From assembly GCA_023554435.1 (NCBI GenBank), contig JAMJQV010000345.1, positions 1-5,901 on the forward strand: DNA of 5,901 nt, in the 5' to 3' direction. The first letter of the stretch is position 1, and the number at the start of each line of letters is the position of its first letter. A model generated the notes under the pieces. That model worked only from the letters and a program-made list of their open reading frames with translations. It had not been told where the DNA came from and did no database searches. Of this stretch, positions 1 through 5,901 are shown piece after piece. A program made the position numbers and the translations under genes. This stretch comes from Gemmatimonadota bacterium (GTDB taxonomy: Bacteria > Gemmatimonadota > Gemmatimonadetes > Palauibacterales > Palauibacteraceae).

Positions 1-2
1 TC

Positions 3-386
3 CTGATCACGGGAATCGGAATGGTAGCCACGTGGCGTGTCCTCGTGCCGCGGTCCGAGCCGACTGCGCCGGCCGTGGATGGGTGGATGTTCGAAGGGCC
101 TGCCCTCATCACCTTCGGCCTGTTGCTGATGTGGACGGCGGGCTCGAACGCCCAGGGCGAGTCTTCGCTGGCGGGCCGTGGCCCGGCGCTCCTGATGCAG
201 ATCGGCCTGGGCTTCCTCGCCCTGACCGTCGCGACGTGGGCCTGGAATGCGGCGTCTGAGTCGGTCGCCTCGACCTACGCCTGGGGCTTCGCTGCATTCG
301 CCCTCGGAGTTCCGGGAGTGGCGCTTCTGCTGACGGGACTGGGGCTGTGGCTGTACCGGTGGACGCGGCGTCGCTGGCGAGGGTAG
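3..386 (+). CDS. Multi-pass membrane protein of unknown function, 5' end cut by window
   Basis: I do not recognise the family. The reading frame is open to the left edge of the window, and the residues before the first ATG (position 21) are hydrophobic (LITGIG), running into MVATWRVLV as if they were the end of a membrane helix. I therefore take the gene as a 3' fragment rather than as starting at 21, where no good Shine-Dalgarno sequence is seen. Counting from that ATG, further hydrophobic stretches lie at about residues 26-42, 56-76 and 86-112. The protein ends in a basic tail (RWTRRRWRG), which by the positive-inside rule should be cytoplasmic. About four membrane passes are visible and no catalytic or binding motif. 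It converges on the SH3-domain gene, with 41 bp between the two stop codons. An internal start at 21, giving a 121-residue protein, remains possible. Confidence 0.6.
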   Translation: MITGIGMVATWRVLVPRSEPTAPAVDGWMFEGPALITFGLLLMWTAGSNAQGESSLAGRGPALLMQIGLGFLALTVATWAWNAASESVASTYAWGFAAFALGVPGVALLLTGLGLWLYRWTRRRWRG

Positions 387-427
387 GGCGGGAGAAAGCG
401 GGGCGGAAGGCTGCTCCGTGCGCTCTC

Positions 428-970
428 CTACGGCAGAATACGAACCAGGGGCACGGTGACGTCCGGGGGCGGCTCCACCTTCAGGAGCTTGCCGTAGACG
501 TAACCGATCGCCGACGTCTCGCCCTGCGTCACGGCGGTAACGGGGAACACGGCGTACCAACCGGCCTCCGCATGGTCCACCCGAACGCTGTCGCCGGGCT
601 CGAGGCGACCGATGATCTCGCTTTTGGTGCTGCGCTCCGATCGGATGCGAGAGGTCACGTGCACCCAGCGGACCTCGCCCCACTCGGGCTGCGGGCTGCC
701 CACCTCGGCGAGGCCAAGGCTCTCCCGCAGAGCCGGAAAGCCCAGCGGTCCACCCATTCCGAGCACGGTGGTCGTGAGAGCGGCGAGCATGAATACACCC
801 AGAAAAATCCGCACTTCGGCGAATCTATTGCCGGATGCAGCACGAGTTCTCGCAACATGCCCAGAATCGCCCCCGGCCGACGTGGGACGGGCCTGGAAGT
901 CGCAAGTCTCGCAATACCGGTTATCTGGGGCTGCTGGACGCCCACAAATGGCGCATGCCGCCGTACTCAA
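428..970 (-). CDS. Zinc-ribbon, single-pass membrane protein with C-terminal bacterial SH3 domain
   Basis: This is a 180-residue protein if translation starts at the TTG at 970-968. An AAGAGGAGG sequence lies nine bases upstream of that TTG, while the in-frame ATG at 1021 (197 residues) has no well-placed ribosome site. From the TTG, residues 6-23 carry CAIC...CETC (Cys6, Cys9, Cys20, Cys23), a short zinc-ribbon pattern. A basic stretch (residues 41-54) and one hydrophobic helix (about 54-72) follow, and then an SH3-type region at about 102-165 with the usual signs: VHVTSRIRSERSTKSEIIGRL, a GD turn, GWYAVFP, and a closing GYVYGKLLK. By the positive-inside rule the zinc ribbon is cytoplasmic and the SH3 domain lies outside the membrane. 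Bacterial SH3 domains often bind cell wall or peptide ligands, so a cell-envelope sensing or anchoring role is an inference; no enzyme domain is present. It is transcribed divergently from the secreted-protein gene. Confidence 0.8.
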   Translation of the reverse strand: MSTAACAICGRPAAPDNRYCETCDFQARPTSAGGDSGHVARTRAASGNRFAEVRIFLGVFMLAALTTTVLGMGGPLGFPALRESLGLAEVGSPQPEWGEVRWVHVTSRIRSERSTKSEIIGRLEPGDSVRVDHAEAGWYAVFPVTAVTQGETSAIGYVYGKLLKVEPPPDVTVPLVRILP

Positions 971-979
971 ACCCGATAG

Positions 980-988
980 CCTCCTCTT
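980..988 (-). promoter_or_regulatory. Strong Shine-Dalgarno sequence that sets a TTG start
   Basis: On the minus strand this reads AAGAGGAGG, a near-perfect match to the anti-Shine-Dalgarno sequence. Nine bases separate it from an in-frame TTG at 970-968. In the longer reading from ATG 1021 these bases would encode Lys-Arg-Arg, inside a basic, low-complexity leader in front of the zinc ribbon. The TTG start instead puts the first zinc-ribbon cysteine at residue 6. Confidence 0.65.
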
Positions 989-1062
989 GGGTTGGCATCG
1001 TGACCGCCCTCTACTTTGCATTTCCCATGCCGGTGAGGGGTCCGGAGTGGAACCCGGTGTGG

Positions 1063-1075
1063 GTATTCGGAATAC
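1063..1075. promoter_or_regulatory. Palindrome in divergent promoter region, possible operator
   Basis: GTATTC-G-GAATAC is a perfect 6-bp inverted repeat around a single base. It sits in the intergenic region between the divergent SH3-protein and secreted-protein genes, about 65 bp upstream of the latter's start. The flanks extend the dyad: CGGTGT at 1055-1060 pairs with ACACCG at 1074-1079. This is the AT-richest patch of the region, as expected of a regulator site or promoter element. I could not assign convincing -35/-10 boxes on either strand and do not recognise the motif as that of a known regulator. Apart from this site and the ribosome sites, I see nothing else in positions 989-1120. 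Confidence 0.3.
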
Positions 1076-1120
1076 ACCGTTCTCAGGGCAGGCAATTCGC
1101 CGTGGACGGACTCGGAATCC

Positions 1121-1128
1121 AGGGAGGG
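1121..1128 (+). promoter_or_regulatory. Ribosome binding site of the secreted-protein gene
   Basis: AGGGAGGG lies 9 bases before a GTG (1138-1140) and 12 bases before an in-frame ATG (1141-1143) that directly follows it. The spacing favours GTG slightly, while the ATG is the stronger initiation codon. The choice changes the protein by a single residue. It rules out the much longer upstream extension of the open frame. Confidence 0.6.
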
Positions 1129-1140
1129 AATCTGATCGTG

Positions 1141-1734
1141 ATGTGGAAAACTCTGTCCCGGCAGTGGCTGTTGGCTGCCGTTCTCTTTGCAGCGGCCGGA
1201 GTGGGCCCGGCCATCGGGCAGCAAACGGAGGAGAACGCTGGTGCAGCGAGTGGTCTCGTCGGCGAGTGGTCCCTGAACCGGGCCCTCAGCGACGATCCGA
1301 ACGACCAGCTCAGAAACGTGCGTGGCGGAGCGCAACCTCCGGGCGGAAGGCCCCCGGGCGGGGGCGGAAGGCCCGCGGACGGCTCGCCGCTGGACGCAAT
1401 ACGGCGTGCGGCGGAAGGCTTCGCGATCAGTCAGACGGACTCGACGGTTACGATCGCCTACCCGGACAGGGATGTCACGCTGTTCACGGACGGACGGAAG
1501 CAGAAGGTGCAGGTGTCCGAGGACGTCGAGGTGGAATACCGGGCCGGGTGGTCACAGGGCCGTCTGGCCATCGAGCGGAAGCTCGACCGGGGGATCACGA
1601 TGACCGAGGAGTACTCGACGCAAGCGGGCACGGGACGGCTGCACGTTCTCACCCGCCTCGAGGGCGATCCCCTTCCGATGACGATCGCCTTCATGCGCGT
1701 GTACGACCCGGCCGAGGCGGACCCCGACGGCTGA
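1141..1734 (+). CDS. Secreted protein of unknown function with Gly/Pro-rich linker
   Basis: This is a 197-residue protein with a clear signal peptide: Lys3 and Arg7, a hydrophobic core at about 9-25, and a probable signal peptidase I site after Ala-Ile-Gly26, so the mature protein starts near QQTEEN. Residues 38-60 hold VGEWSLNRALSDDPNDQ, resembling the 'G.W.LN...SD' openings of small uncharacterised secreted proteins that I associate with Acidobacteriota and Gemmatimonadota. A disordered Gly/Pro/Arg segment (about 62-82) follows. The rest (about 92-190) alternates polar and hydrophobic residues in short strands (STVTIAYPDRDVTLFTDG, EVEYRAGWSQGRLAIERKL, GRLHVLTRLEG), as in a beta-rich, lipocalin-like fold. 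There are no cysteines and no catalytic motif. The gene is divergent from the SH3 protein and ends at the shared terminator. Function is unknown; an extracytoplasmic binding role is only a guess. Confidence 0.8.
   Translation: MWKTLSRQWLLAAVLFAAAGVGPAIGQQTEENAGAASGLVGEWSLNRALSDDPNDQLRNVRGGAQPPGGRPPGGGGRPADGSPLDAIRRAAEGFAISQTDSTVTIAYPDRDVTLFTDGRKQKVQVSEDVEVEYRAGWSQGRLAIERKLDRGITMTEEYSTQAGTGRLHVLTRLEGDPLPMTIAFMRVYDPAEADPDG
1341..1382 (+). repeat. 21-bp tandem duplication in the Gly/Pro linker
   Basis: Two adjacent 21-bp units (1341-1361 and 1362-1382) both begin GGGCGGAAGGCCC and differ at only two positions. Each encodes seven residues (GGRPPGG then GGRPADG when read from the shared glycines), so the copy number can change without shifting the frame. 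It lies in a part of the secreted protein that looks disordered. Confidence 0.75.
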
Positions 1735-1752
1735 GTCCCTCCCCTCAACAGA

Positions 1753-1791
1753 AAAGCGGCCCCCGGACGGCAGGTCGCCGGGCGCCGCTTT
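1753..1791. terminator. Bidirectional intrinsic terminator between converging genes
   Basis: The left arm 1753-1766 (AAAGCGGCCCCCGG) pairs with the right arm 1778-1791 (CCGGGCGCCGCTTT) at 13 of 14 positions, around an 11-base loop. An A run precedes the left arm and a T run ends the right arm, so each strand gives a GC stem followed by a short U tract: TTTC on plus, TTTTC on minus. It lies 19 bp after the stop of the secreted-protein gene and about the same distance from the stop of the permease gene, and can serve both. The U tracts are short. A second, weaker dyad (CCGGGT 1793-1798 with ACCCGG 1813-1818) overlaps the permease stop codon. Confidence 0.75.
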
Positions 1792-1809
1792 CCCGGGTCA
1801 GCCGGCCGA

Positions 1810-4245
1810 TCAACCCGGAGACAACGCCTCGGCCGGATGAATCCGGCTTACCCGGCGCGCCGGGATGTACGTGGCCAGCAGACCCACCAGGGCCAGTGCC
1901 AGGACCACGCCGCCGAAGATGACCGGGTCGCGGGCGTCCACCTCGTACAGAATGATCTGCAGGGGCCGCGTGGCAACCGCCGCCAGCCCTATCCCGATCG
2001 TGATCCCGATCGCGACCTGCTTGAGCCCGCGCCGCATGGCGAGGCGGATCAGCCGACCGTCGTACGCCCCAAGCGCCATCCGGATACCCATCTCGCGGGT
2101 ACGCTGGCTCACCGTAAAGGACATGACGCCGTACAGGCCGACCGCGGCCAGGAACAACGCCACGAAACCGAATGCCATGAACAGGGTTCCAAACGTCGTA
2201 TAGAACCAGGTCGCATCGTCGATGACCTGTTGCATCGGCAGGGCGTCATAGATCGGGAGATTTGGATCCATCGCGGCGACAGTCTCCCGCACCCGAGATG
2301 CCAAACCTGACGGATCCCCGGTGGTCCGAACACCGATGCTGACAGTGTTGCCCAGGATCTCTCCGAATTGAGCCACGGCGACGTAATAGCCGGCCGGACT
2401 CTCCTGGTTGTTCCCGATCCCCTCCATCTTCATGTCGGGCACGACACCCACCACCGTCATCCACTCGTAGACGTCATCTCCCTGGTGGATTCGGAACCGC
2501 TTTCCGAGTCCCTCACCGTCCTCGAAGTACTCACGGACGAAGCTCCGGTTGACCAGGGCCACGGGCAGATTGTCCCGGGTGTCCGAGAACTCGAAAGCGC
2601 GGCCGTCGAGCACCTGCGTCTGGAAGGTCGAGAAGTAGCCCGGCGTTACGATTCCCTCGCGGGCCCGCGGGTAATCCTGCTCCGTCGGATAGTCACCTCC
2701 TTCGATCTCGAACGTCCGCATCCCGTTGCCGCGCGCCGGAAGACCGTCCGAAAGCGTCGCCGCTTCGACCCCGGGTGTGGTCTGAAGCCGCTGCAGGAGC
2801 TCTCGGTAGAAGTCGGTCCGGTCGTTGGACTCGGGGTAGTCCGTTGCCGGCAGGTTGAGACGAGCTGTGAAGATGCTCTCGACCGCGAATGGCAGATCAA
2901 CCGTACGAAGCTGCGCCACGCTCTTGATCATCAGGCCAGCGGCGATCAGGAGCCCGCACGACACGGCCACTTCGCCGATTACGATGATCGACGTGATGCG
3001 CCCCATCCGGAGACCTGACGATCCTCGTCCTTCGTCTTTCAGCGCCTCGTTCATCCCTCGACCGGTCGCCCGGATAGCCGGAAACAGGCCGGCAGCTACA
3101 GCTGAAAGGGCTGTGATCAGGATCACGAACCCCATGACGCGAGCGTCGAGATCGAAGCTCATCCAGAAGGGCGGCGGATTGGTCGCGACCCCCCGGTTGA
3201 ACCAGGCGATACCGGCGATACCGATGCACATGCCGACGGCCGCGCCCGCGAGGGAGAGCACACCGACCTCGATCAGCAGCTGCCGGATGATCCTGCGGCG
3301 CCTTGCCCCCATGGCCGATCGGACGGCCACTTCCTTCTCCCGTCCCGCCGCTCGCGCGAAGAGCAGGTTGGCGACATTGGCGCATGCGATAAGGAGCACT
3401 CCGATGGCTGCGCCCAACATCGCCATGAGGACCCCGAACAGTTCATCCCCGATCACGAACTTCGTAAATGGCTCGACCAGGGGAGCGAATCCCTCGTTCG
3501 CCTCAGGATACTGCGATTCGAGGCGCAGCCCGATCGTAGCGAGATCAGCAGAGGCCCGGTCAAGCGAAACGCCTTCACGAAGCCGGCCGAACCCCGGCAA
3601 CTGCGGGCCCTCGCCTCGTTCATTCTCCAGGGGATCGATCTCCATGGGAGCCCACATATCGGCTTCCATCGGGAACTTGAATCCTTCGGGGGCCACCCCG
3701 ACGATGGTGCGCTGTTCACCGTTGGTGCGCACCGTCATCCCCACCACGTCTTCCGAGCCGTCGAACTTCTCCTGCCAGACCTCGTAGCCGATGATCATCA
3801 CCGGATCCGCTCCCGGCTCGTCCTCTCCGGGCAGGAAGCCGCGGCCGGTGACAGGCGCCACGCGGAGGATATCAAACATGTTTGCCGTGACCATGGCCCC
3901 GGCGTAGCGCTCCGGCTCGCCATCCCCGCCCACGAGATTGACCGCTCCCTGGTTCCACAAACCAAACGACTCGAGGCTCGTCTGTTGGTCTCGATAGTCC
4001 ACGAAATCATGCAGCGAGACGCCGCCGCGGTCGATATCGCGCTCCGGATTCGTTCGCCAGATCGACACGATCTGGTCCGCTTCCTCGAAGGGCAGTCCCT
4101 TGTACATGGCGCCGTTGACGATGCTGAACACCGTGGTGGTGAGCCCGATTCCGAGAGAGAAAGCGACGATGGCGATCAGAGAGAGTACCGGAGAGCTGAT
4201 GAGCATGCGGACGCCGTACTTGACGTCCTTGAAGAACCCGTCCAT
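1810..4245 (-). CDS. ADOP-type orphan ABC permease (MacB/FtsX-like, duplicated)
   Basis: This is an 811-residue inner-membrane permease with the layout of the ADOP family (orphan permeases with two FtsX halves): helix 1 (about 20-45), a MacB-like periplasmic domain (about 46-260), three helices (about 268-296, 322-350 and 368-392), then a second half with a helix (418-441), another periplasmic domain (about 450-675) and three helices (684-708, 741-760 and 775-795). Family signatures include ACANVANLLFARAAGREKEVAVRSAMGA (about 287-314) and, in the second half, SQRTREMGIRMALGA (713-727) with the closing PARRVSRIHPAEAL. No ATPase gene is adjacent in the window, which is usual for this family. 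In relatives such permeases are thought to work with a MacB-type ATPase encoded elsewhere; the substrate is unknown. The start was chosen at ATG 4245, which has AAGGGG six bases upstream and gives the usual family N-terminus (MDGFFKDVKYGVRML). The upstream ATG at 4317 would add 24 residues with no good ribosome site. Confidence 0.93.
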   Translation of the reverse strand: MDGFFKDVKYGVRMLISSPVLSLIAIVAFSLGIGLTTTVFSIVNGAMYKGLPFEEADQIVSIWRTNPERDIDRGGVSLHDFVDYRDQQTSLESFGLWNQGAVNLVGGDGEPERYAGAMVTANMFDILRVAPVTGRGFLPGEDEPGADPVMIIGYEVWQEKFDGSEDVVGMTVRTNGEQRTIVGVAPEGFKFPMEADMWAPMEIDPLENERGEGPQLPGFGRLREGVSLDRASADLATIGLRLESQYPEANEGFAPLVEPFTKFVIGDELFGVLMAMLGAAIGVLLIACANVANLLFARAAGREKEVAVRSAMGARRRRIIRQLLIEVGVLSLAGAAVGMCIGIAGIAWFNRGVATNPPPFWMSFDLDARVMGFVILITALSAVAAGLFPAIRATGRGMNEALKDEGRGSSGLRMGRITSIIVIGEVAVSCGLLIAAGLMIKSVAQLRTVDLPFAVESIFTARLNLPATDYPESNDRTDFYRELLQRLQTTPGVEAATLSDGLPARGNGMRTFEIEGGDYPTEQDYPRAREGIVTPGYFSTFQTQVLDGRAFEFSDTRDNLPVALVNRSFVREYFEDGEGLGKRFRIHQGDDVYEWMTVVGVVPDMKMEGIGNNQESPAGYYVAVAQFGEILGNTVSIGVRTTGDPSGLASRVRETVAAMDPNLPIYDALPMQQVIDDATWFYTTFGTLFMAFGFVALFLAAVGLYGVMSFTVSQRTREMGIRMALGAYDGRLIRLAMRRGLKQVAIGITIGIGLAAVATRPLQIILYEVDARDPVIFGGVVLALALVGLLATYIPARRVSRIHPAEALSPG

Positions 4246-4251
4246 GGCTGT

Positions 4252-4257
4252 CCCCTT
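4252..4257 (-). promoter_or_regulatory. Ribosome binding site that sets the permease start
   Basis: On the minus strand this is AAGGGG, six bases before the ATG at 4245-4243. It supports that start over the in-frame ATG at 4317, which is preceded only by weak purine matches. The sequence lies within one of two copies of an 8-bp direct repeat, GGTTGAAG on the minus strand (4255-4262 and 4279-4286), 24 bp apart and of unknown meaning. Confidence 0.55.
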
Positions 4258-4320
4258 CAACCCGTAGTCCACACCGCGCTTCAACCAGGCACGTGGCTCC
4301 GGCGGCGGAATCCACATGCC

Positions 4321-4334
4321 ACGGATCCGTACGG
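4321..4334. repeat. Two overlapping short palindromes upstream of the permease
   Basis: ACGGATCCGT (4321-4330) is a perfect 10-bp palindrome, overlapped by the 8-bp palindrome CCGTACGG (4327-4334). They lie in the 119-bp gap between the hydrolase stop codon and the permease start. The site could be an operator for the permease, or a chance occurrence in GC-rich DNA. I found no convincing promoter boxes or terminator in this gap. Confidence 0.25.
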
Positions 4335-4364
4335 AAGGGATGAAGGAAGAGTTTCGGCCGCCTT

Positions 4365-5156
4365 CTACAGGTGAGCCGAGAGGAACTCCAGCACCGCCTG
4401 CCAGGTGGGCTCGACGTCGCCCGAAGCCCGCTCGGGGTCCAGCATCGAGGATCCGTGAACGCCGCCCTCGGATACCACGACCAAGACTCCGTGCCGCTCG
4501 AGCTCCAGAGCCTGGGTGGCCACCGACTCGATCTCCATCTCACGGTCCGGTCGGAGCGCCATGGTGGGAGTCGTCAGATCGCCCAGGACTTCGTCTGGCC
4601 GGCACCCCTCCATGGGCCCGCCCGAGGCGGGCGAGAACGCCAGGACGGCGTCCACGGATTCGGGATGGCTCACGGCGAGGCGGATGACCAGGGCGGCGCT
4701 GTAGCTGCTCCCCCAGACGGCTATCCCGTCGGACGGGCCGCTCTCGACGGCCCATGCCAGCGCCGCCTCGAGGTCCGGGTAGGCCTCGCAGTATCCGTAT
4801 TCCCGGTCCAGTTCGGCGACCGTCCGGTTGACGCCGCCGAACCGGTCGCCGCCGGCACGCTGATCTACGGCGAGAACATCGTACCCGGCCTGGAGGAGGC
4901 GGGGCACGATCGAGGCGTACTCGCCCCGCGCGTCACCGCCCGCCTGGTGGAACAGGATGATGGTGGCTCCGTCCCGGTCGCTCTCAGCCGGTGGATGGTA
5001 CCGGTCGGCGAAGACCACGATGCCATCCGCGGCCACGAAAGTGACCTCTTCGGGCACGGGCTGTGACGGAGCGGACGCGGCGCATGCCGCCATCAAGGCT
5101 CCCGCAAGAACGGCCGAGCGGAGGCGGACGGGTCGGGGCTGACGCCGGGCGAACAT
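4365..5156 (-). CDS. Probable lipoprotein alpha/beta hydrolase (dienelactone-hydrolase-like)
   Basis: This 263-residue serine hydrolase probably acts at the outer face of a membrane. The N-terminus is basic (RRQPRPVRLR), followed by a hydrophobic core and LMAAC at 21-25, an imperfect lipobox (Met at -3) with Cys25 as the likely lipidated residue. The alpha/beta hydrolase fold shows a strand and oxyanion turn at about 65-74 (IILFHQAGGD), the second strand with YDVLAVDQR (92-100), and the nucleophile elbow VWGSSYS (147-153) with Ser151. Asp204, after TPTMALR, is the likely acid, and His234 in GGVHGSSM the base. The elbow reads GxSxS rather than the usual GxSxG. The start is the ATG at 5156-5154, overlapping the stop of the upstream DUF819 gene by one base (TGATG), with no Shine-Dalgarno of its own, as expected for translational coupling. 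The frame stays open upstream through the DUF819 gene, but that part is not coding. The substrate (ester, lactone or peptide) cannot be told from sequence. Confidence 0.88.
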   Translation of the reverse strand: MFARRQPRPVRLRSAVLAGALMAACAASAPSQPVPEEVTFVAADGIVVFADRYHPPAESDRDGATIILFHQAGGDARGEYASIVPRLLQAGYDVLAVDQRAGGDRFGGVNRTVAELDREYGYCEAYPDLEAALAWAVESGPSDGIAVWGSSYSAALVIRLAVSHPESVDAVLAFSPASGGPMEGCRPDEVLGDLTTPTMALRPDREMEIESVATQALELERHGVLVVVSEGGVHGSSMLDPERASGDVEPTWQAVLEFLSAHL

Positions 5157-5901
5157 CAGCCGAGCATGTTGCACAGGTACGCCGTGGCCACGCCCAGGTA
5201 GTTGCCGAGCGCGTATCCGATCAGGGCGAGCATGATGGAGATTGGAACCAGCTCTTCCCTGTGGTAACCCGCGGCCACCGGCGCGGAAGCCGCTCCACCG
5301 ACGGACGCGACGCTCGCCACGGCCGCCATGCTCACGTCGAGCCTCAGGAGCTTCGCCCCGACCAGAACGAACACGAGATGAATGGTGATCGTCAGGAATC
5401 CGGCGATCAGGAAGAACTGTCCTCCCCCGAGTTCGCGGAGGTCGGCGGAGGCGCCGATCATCGTCATGTAGATGTATACGAAGGCCATCGCGAGGGGCTC
5501 CGTGCCCGGCACCTCCCTGAGTTTCGTGGTCGAGAGGAGGATCCCGAACGTGGTCACGAGAAGGAGAGCCCACGTTCTTTGCGTGAGCACGGGCGGCAGG
5601 GGCGGAATCAGAGTCGAAATCCAGTTCGCGGCCAGCATGGCCACGAAGGCCCAGCCGAGCAGCGTGAGGATGTCGCTGAAATGAACTTCGTGCTTCTTTC
5701 GCTCGACGTTCTGCGTGGCCTCGGTGAAGTGGTCCAGCTGCTCCTGCGACACGCCGGTCCACTTGTTGAACGGTTTCGCCCACCGCTTGCAGACCAGGAT
5801 GAGCGGGAAGTAGGCCAGGTAAACGAAGTTGTCGACGATCACCACCAGGCCCAGCTGCTCGGCCGGAGTGTTCAGGCTCTCGGCCACCGCGGCCAGGTTC
5901 C
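5156..5901 (-). CDS. DUF819 (YjcL-like) integral membrane protein, N-terminus outside window
   Basis: The frame is open to the right edge. The GTG at 5887 is preceded by in-frame coding sequence (NLAA), so this is the C-terminal part, about 248 residues of a family that is usually near 400. Hydrophobic helices lie at about 13-34, 73-92, 106-120, 130-147, 157-180, 187-206 and 214-238, counting from that GTG. The family signs I recognise are AESLNTPAEQLGLVVIVDNFVY near the start of the visible part and the small-residue motif ASVASVGGAASAPVAAGYH (190-209), followed by LVPISIMLALIGYALGNYLG. A charged hydrophilic loop (about 45-70) separates the first helix from the rest. DUF819 proteins look like ion-coupled transporters, but I know of no established substrate. 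The stop codon overlaps the hydrolase start by one base, so the two products are made together. Confidence 0.88.
   Translation of the reverse strand, partial: NLAAVAESLNTPAEQLGLVVIVDNFVYLAYFPLILVCKRWAKPFNKWTGVSQEQLDHFTEATQNVERKKHEVHFSDILTLLGWAFVAMLAANWISTLIPPLPPVLTQRTWALLLVTTFGILLSTTKLREVPGTEPLAMAFVYIYMTMIGASADLRELGGGQFFLIAGFLTITIHLVFVLVGAKLLRLDVSMAAVASVASVGGAASAPVAAGYHREELVPISIMLALIGYALGNYLGVATAYLCNMLG

Noticed and set aside
387..427. Possible terminator between the first two converging genes
   Set aside because: Only a 4-bp CGGA/TCCG stem could be found and there is no T run, so I cannot support a terminator here.
835..1140. N-terminal extension of the secreted protein from an ATG at 835
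   Set aside because: It would be antisense to the SH3 gene and would bury the signal peptide. A good ribosome site (1121-1128) and the signal peptide start place initiation at 1138 or 1141.
612..1922. 436-residue plus-strand open frame
   Set aside because: It runs antisense to the SH3 gene and out of frame through the secreted-protein gene and the terminator. Its product is dominated by Arg, Gly, Pro and Ser, as expected of a shadow frame in GC-rich DNA.
2855..3787. 310-residue plus-strand open frame antisense to the permease
   Set aside because: It is fully covered by the ADOP permease, whose two halves and family motifs are continuous. The antisense product shows no domain or membrane pattern of its own.
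5157..5783. Open minus-strand frame extending the hydrolase upstream to a 472-residue product
   Set aside because: The upstream part lies out of frame over the well-supported DUF819 gene, is rich in Arg, Gly and His with no domain character, and the hydrolase signal peptide begins exactly at the ATG at 5156.

Overview
The window is GC-rich (roughly mid-60s percent by eye) and tightly packed, with six protein-coding genes and no sign of tRNA, rRNA, CRISPR array, insertion sequence or phage genes. The long orphan permease of the ADOP type (MacB/FtsX-like, duplicated, with no ATPase alongside), together with high GC and a Gly/Pro-rich secreted protein, suggests a Gemmatimonadota or Acidobacteriota genome. 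This placement is an inference from gene content; no marker gene is present to confirm it.

Layout from left to right. (1) Positions 1-386, plus strand: the 3' end of an unrecognised small multi-pass membrane protein, cut by the window edge. (2) Positions 428-970, minus strand: a membrane-anchored protein with an N-terminal CxxC...CxxC zinc ribbon and a C-terminal bacterial SH3 domain. Its best start is a TTG behind a strong Shine-Dalgarno sequence rather than the upstream ATG. (3) Positions 971-1140: a divergent intergenic region holding a short near-perfect palindrome that could be an operator. (4) Positions 1141-1734, plus strand: a secreted protein of unknown function with a low-complexity Gly/Pro linker built on a 21-bp tandem duplication. 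(5) Positions 1753-1791: a strong hairpin with A/T flanks between converging genes, read as a bidirectional terminator. (6) Positions 1810-4245, minus strand: the 811-residue ADOP-type permease. (7) Positions 4365-5156, minus strand: a probable lipoprotein alpha/beta hydrolase. (8) Positions 5156-5901, minus strand: a DUF819 (YjcL-like) multi-pass membrane protein, cut at its N-terminus by the window edge.

The DUF819 gene and the hydrolase gene overlap by one base (TGATG) and are almost certainly co-transcribed and translationally coupled, so a hydrolase facing the periplasm plausibly works with this transporter-like protein. The permease follows 119 bp downstream on the same strand with no obvious terminator between, so it may share the transcript, but it has its own good ribosome binding site. 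The left half (genes 1-3) shows no clear functional link with the right half.

Nothing here amounts to a clearly new system. The items most worth a second look are the DUF819-hydrolase couple, the zinc-ribbon/SH3 membrane protein and the palindrome in the divergent promoter region.
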